Assembly (NCBI RefSeq): GCF_902498825.1
Contig: NZ_LR701459.1
Coordinates: 514,527-578,526 of the forward strand
Reading direction: 5' to 3'
Length of the DNA stretch: 64,000 nt
Source of the DNA: Rhizobium sp. EC-SD404
GTDB lineage: Bacteria; Pseudomonadota; Alphaproteobacteria; Rhizobiales; Rhizobiaceae
The position numbers and the translations under genes were made by a program. The notes beneath the pieces were generated by a model. That model was not told the origin of the DNA, searched no databases, and saw only the letters and a program-made list of their open reading frames with translations. Positions 63,730 through 64,000 of the stretch are shown piece by piece (positions within the stretch are counted from its first letter, which is position 1; each line of letters starts with the position of its first letter).

Positions 63730-64000
63730 GCATGAGCGGTATGATGCCACCGACGATCGAGTTCGATGATGTGCGCTTTCGTTACGGTCGTGGCGGCATG
63801 GAGATGGCGTTTGCCACTGTCGTTCCGGGGGGCAGCATTACCGCCATCATGGGTCCGTCTGGATCGGGCAAGTCCACCCTGTTTGCGCTGCTCGCGGGGT
63901 TCGAGCAACCGCAGCACGGGATGATCCGCATCGGGATGGTCGACGTGACGCGGCTGGCGCCGGCCGAACGGCCGATTTCCATGGTCTTTCAGGACAACAA
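63726..64000 (+). CDS. thiQ: Thiamine ABC transporter ATP-binding protein, N-terminal part
   Basis: The first about 91 residues are visible before the window edge. Walker A GPSGSGKST (about 43-51) and the Q-loop SMVFQDNN at the very end match ThiQ. ATG at 63726 overlaps the thiP stop; ATGs at 63732 and 63741 are alternatives. The remainder lies outside the window. Confidence 0.92.
   Translation, partial: MSMSGMMPPTIEFDDVRFRYGRGGMEMAFATVVPGGSITAIMGPSGSGKSTLFALLAGFEQPQHGMIRIGMVDVTRLAPAERPISMVFQDN

Overview
The window reads as a chromosome or large-replicon segment of an alphaproteobacterium of the order Hyphomicrobiales (rhizobia and relatives). The grounds are: high GC with dense short-gap operons; a smo-type polyol operon; a FixJ-like regulator and FNR/FixK-type Crp-family regulators; an EcfG-type (ECF15) sigma factor with GGAAC-N17-GTT promoters; an ExoF-like exopolysaccharide protein; a TGA-N9-TCA iron-responsive operator; and a palindromic intergenic repeat of the kind scattered through rhizobial genomes. 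Genus cannot be fixed from the sequence alone. There are no tRNA or rRNA genes, CRISPR arrays, transposases or phage genes, and no gene-free stretch longer than about 300 bases.

Layout. 1-3130: end of a LysR regulator, then a three-gene hydroxyacid operon (Ldh2-type dehydrogenase, D-2-hydroxyacid dehydrogenase, RraA/aldolase-like protein). 3149-8112 (minus): membrane protein, siderophore ferric reductase and TonB-dependent siderophore receptor under a predicted RirA operator, and a BaiN/YhiN flavoprotein. 8250-18212 (minus): a complete polyol operon (SorC-type regulator, binding protein, two permeases, ATPase, sorbitol dehydrogenase, mannitol 2-dehydrogenase, HAD phosphatase, FGGY kinase). 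18317-21911: phosphonate/phosphate-type ABC transporter phnDCEE behind a strong PHO box. 22030-26887: FCD-type GntR regulator, Pht5-like protein and a TctCBA tripartite transporter, closed by a terminator. 26952-31874 (minus): flavin monooxygenase, GMC oxidoreductase and acyl-CoA dehydrogenase. 31985-34474 (minus): gpmI and an FNR-type regulator.

34521-40552 (minus) is the most unusual unit: a secreted GH18 chitinase, an ExoF-like periplasmic export protein and a 1135-residue fusion of a GH18-like domain, a NodB-type polysaccharide deacetylase and a processive GT2 synthase. Together they suggest a synthase-dependent pathway for a partly deacetylated N-acetylglucosamine polymer, preceded by an AT-rich upstream region. 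Next to it lies a stress/regulatory island (40787-46652): a FixJ-like protein whose receiver has lost its phosphorylation residues, an EcfG sigma factor with its own cognate promoter, a BON protein, small proteins, a DNA-3-methyladenine glycosylase, a second Crp/Fnr protein and the TIGR02587/TIGR02588 pair, which also has an EcfG promoter. 46915-50400 holds a second envelope/polysaccharide unit (cupin/JmjC-like protein, Wzx-type flippase, CelD/GNAT-like transferase).

50410-57918 is a catabolic-looking cluster (creatininase family, RidA, an NMT1/ThiY-type ABC transporter, cytosine-deaminase-like amidohydrolase, FAD-linked oxidase, NAD(P)H:quinone oxidoreductase-like flavoprotein) whose substrate is unknown, probably a nitrogen heterocycle. 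57958-60867 has a DUF4345 protein, an Uup-type ABC-F ATPase and thiamine diphosphokinase. 60936-64000 is a TPP-riboswitch-controlled thiamine uptake operon thiBPQ, with thiQ cut by the window edge. All function calls rest on reading motifs by eye; no database search was run.
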